A program made the translations under genes and the position numbers. A stretch of 64,000 bases of DNA from Xylogone sp. PMI_703 (lineage: Eukaryota > Ascomycota > Leotiomycetes), in the NCBI GenBank assembly GCA_021399445.1, contig JAJTUQ010000002.1, forward strand, positions 1,178,001 to 1,242,000, written 5' to 3'. This document shows, in pieces, positions 62,474 through 64,000 of this stretch. The stretch's first letter is position 1. The number at the start of each line of letters is the position of its first letter. The notes beneath the pieces were generated by a model. It was not told the DNA's origin. It made no database searches and worked only from the letters and a program-made list of their open reading frames with translations.

Positions 62474-63770
62474 CGCGTCATGATTGCATTGTTTGGCGAC
62501 TTCGGATACGGTTTTATGAAGCTCGAGTATTGCTCTGATAAAGGCTTTTTGGGCGGAGTTTAGCGTGATCGTGGCGTTAGGACGTATGTCTCATAGCATT
62601 ATGACGGGCGCAATAGGAGGCGGGGATCATTTTTCTGTATTTGTGCTTTTTTGTTGGCGTCATGGTCGGGGTGGACTATATTCGGAATTTCCGTCCTATT
62701 ATTCCTTCATTGTTCTTTCTTGTGTCATGTTTTCCAGATGCCCTCTTCTTTGAAGACGAGGTGCTTTCTGTGTTAAAGCATCGTTAACATTCCAGCGGCT
62801 TCAATCTTAATCATTGATACCCTGTTAAAACAGACCAAGTCATTTTTGTATGTATGCAAACAAACAGACAGACAAGTAAATAGATAAATAGCAATCTTCA
62901 CAAGAGACGAAAGAAGAAACTTGGCATCTAATCATCATGTGTGTATTCATTCCGTAATTAATTAGCTATTATTTAATTTTGCAGGCGGCATTAAGCTAAC
63001 TCTGCACCATCTTTGCTCCTCCCCGCCCTCCAACAGACTGATTCTGCCCAGTTTTCTATTACCTCTCATAAAAGAGAGACCAAAGAGAGCGAAAAAGAGG
63101 GAGATTACAAAAGAAGTCTCCTACCGCGCAACCCCATAAATGCCTTTCCCTTTTTGGTTTCACCCAGCATGCAAGTATATGATAAAAATGAGAAACAAAA
63201 CCCCTCTTTTCGCCCTCGTCCCTCCTTCCAACAAACGACAGGAAAGGAAAGAAGCGGGAAGAGAAGAAACGACGACAATCAAAACGTAAGGATCATGAAG
63301 TGCCGGCTCGATCAATGCATGACGTGAGATGCTAAATGCAGATTAAAAACTTTGCTCCATGGAATTCCAGAAGAGAGAAATGAGGGAGGTCGGAAGTGAG
63401 GTAGGGGGTTGATATCCCATAATTTCCATTTGTTATTAAAATCCTTAATGCCGTTGTAATTAGTTTTCCTTTTTTTTGGTTCCCTCTGTGCCCATATACA
63501 GAAAATGGTCCTGTTTTTCCTTTGGTGCCTTTTTTGATCTTCTTCCTCTTCCTCGTTGAGATATAGGCCAAGGCTAAGCTAGTAGTACATACCCAAGGAT
63601 GAGTGATACTACTGATAAACTCGGTATGGTCGTTTGAGGTGGTTGCTTTGTCATTCCACTCACCGGAATGACATTGCATCTTTATTGTTTCAAGGGTCTC
63701 CCATCTCGTCATGTTTATCGTTACACATCTCGAATTGGGCTTTCATTAGGGTACGTCATCAGACGCGGGA
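62474..63770. other. Intergenic region between convergent Polo and SKT5-like genes
   Basis: 1.30 kb of 3' flanks. Purine-rich short frames (63013-63327) and a poly-T stretch near 63470 carry no recognisable content. Confidence 0.4.
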
Positions 63771-64000
63771 TCACATGATCACGCACTCCTTATCGTCTCC
63801 CTTCTTTCCTTTCCTTGGGGGCGCGACTTCCATTGGCTTTCCTCCACTGGCTGCGGCTCTGATGGCAGCTAATCGATGTTTGGCTCGCTCATCGCCCGCA
63901 TCAGCCGCCTTCACGTACCACACGTTTGCTTCCAATGGATCTCTACGGCAACCAATGCCCATTTCAGTGAAATAGCCAACGGCATACTCAGCTTTAGTCA
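63771..64000 (-). CDS. SKT5: SKT5/Chs4-like chitin synthase activator, C-terminal part
   Basis: The frame is open from the window edge to the stop at 63771; the N-terminus lies outside. The visible 75 residues contain the end of a Sel1-repeat array (EYAVGYFTEMGIGCRRDPLE, then ANVWYVKAADAGDERAKHRL) followed by a Lys-rich tail. The C-terminus is CVIM, a CaaX box with Met at the last position that predicts farnesylation and membrane attachment, as in yeast Skt5/Chs4, which activates chitin synthase III. The gene acts downstream of GFA1, which supplies the chitin precursor, but the two genes are 28 kb apart. Confidence 0.88.
   Translation of the reverse strand, partial: TKAEYAVGYFTEMGIGCRRDPLEANVWYVKAADAGDERAKHRLAAIRAAASGGKPMEVAPPRKGKKGDDKECVIM

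Overview
The window is nuclear DNA of a filamentous ascomycete. The evidence is short (about 50-80 nt) GT-AG introns with CTAAC/CTGAC-like branch sites, fungal-specific genes (hxB-type molybdenum cofactor sulfurase, CYP51, GFA1, SKT5-like chitin synthase activator) and compact single-copy gene order. The CYP51 reconstructed here has Y136 and K147 at exactly the numbering used for powdery mildew and Botrytis CYP51, so a leotiomycete (Helotiales-like) is my best guess. No prokaryotic operon, CRISPR array, tRNA or rRNA gene was seen.

Layout: 1-0.94 kb (-) SOD-like mitoribosomal protein, cut by the window edge; 1.3-3.8 kb (+) hxB; 4.7-6.1 kb (-) SWIM zinc-finger protein; 7.8-9.4 kb (-) nine-exon zinc alcohol dehydrogenase; 11.1-12.8 kb (-) CYP51; 14.0-16.35 kb (-) DGAT2-type acyltransferase with a long disordered N-terminus; 19.3-21.5 kb (+) C2H2 regulator behind a 3 kb gene-free, GC-richer upstream region; 23.4-24.75 kb (-) PNO1, divergent from 25.0-27.2 kb (+) MDM31; 27.8-30.0 kb (-) CHK2/PRD-4 kinase; 30.8-31.75 kb (-) HCNGP/SAP30BP-like protein, divergent from 32.0-32.9 kb (+) proteasome beta-7; 33.2-35.5 kb (-) GFA1; 36.6-38.0 kb (-) RPT4; 38.5-40.4 kb (-) cytochrome P450; 41.4-43.45 kb (-) homeodomain factor; 44.0-44.8 kb (-) two doubtful small ORFs; 44.8-45.75 kb (-) Ran GTPase; 46.6-47.3 kb (-) NAS2; 48.0-51.06 kb (+) RhoGEF with an in-frame TAG; 54.1-54.6 kb (+) small membrane protein; 55.8-56.3 kb (-) RTC3/SBDS-like; 56.9-57.8 kb (-) unrecognised protein; 58.2-58.9 kb (-) OPA3-like; 59.4-62.5 kb (+) Polo kinase; 63.8-64.0 kb (-) 3' end of an SKT5-like gene, cut by the edge.

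Most genes are conserved housekeeping functions: ribosome biogenesis (PNO1, RTC3, mitoribosome), the proteasome (beta-7, RPT4 and the RPT-assembly chaperone NAS2 within 15 kb), cell wall (GFA1, RhoGEF, SKT5), lipid and sterol metabolism (DGAT2, CYP51), mitochondria (MDM31, OPA3-like) and the cell cycle (CHK2, Polo, Ran, homeodomain factor). I found no convincing new multi-gene system. The most interesting items are a small palindromic MITE-like insertion inside a PNO1 intron, an internal TAG splitting a conserved-looking RhoGEF C-terminus, a 5-nt first coding exon in GFA1, a possible alternative last exon for RTC3, and reading-frame conflicts in DGAT2 and in a small membrane-protein gene.

Exon boundaries were placed by hand from splice motifs and reading-frame arithmetic. 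No alignment was run.
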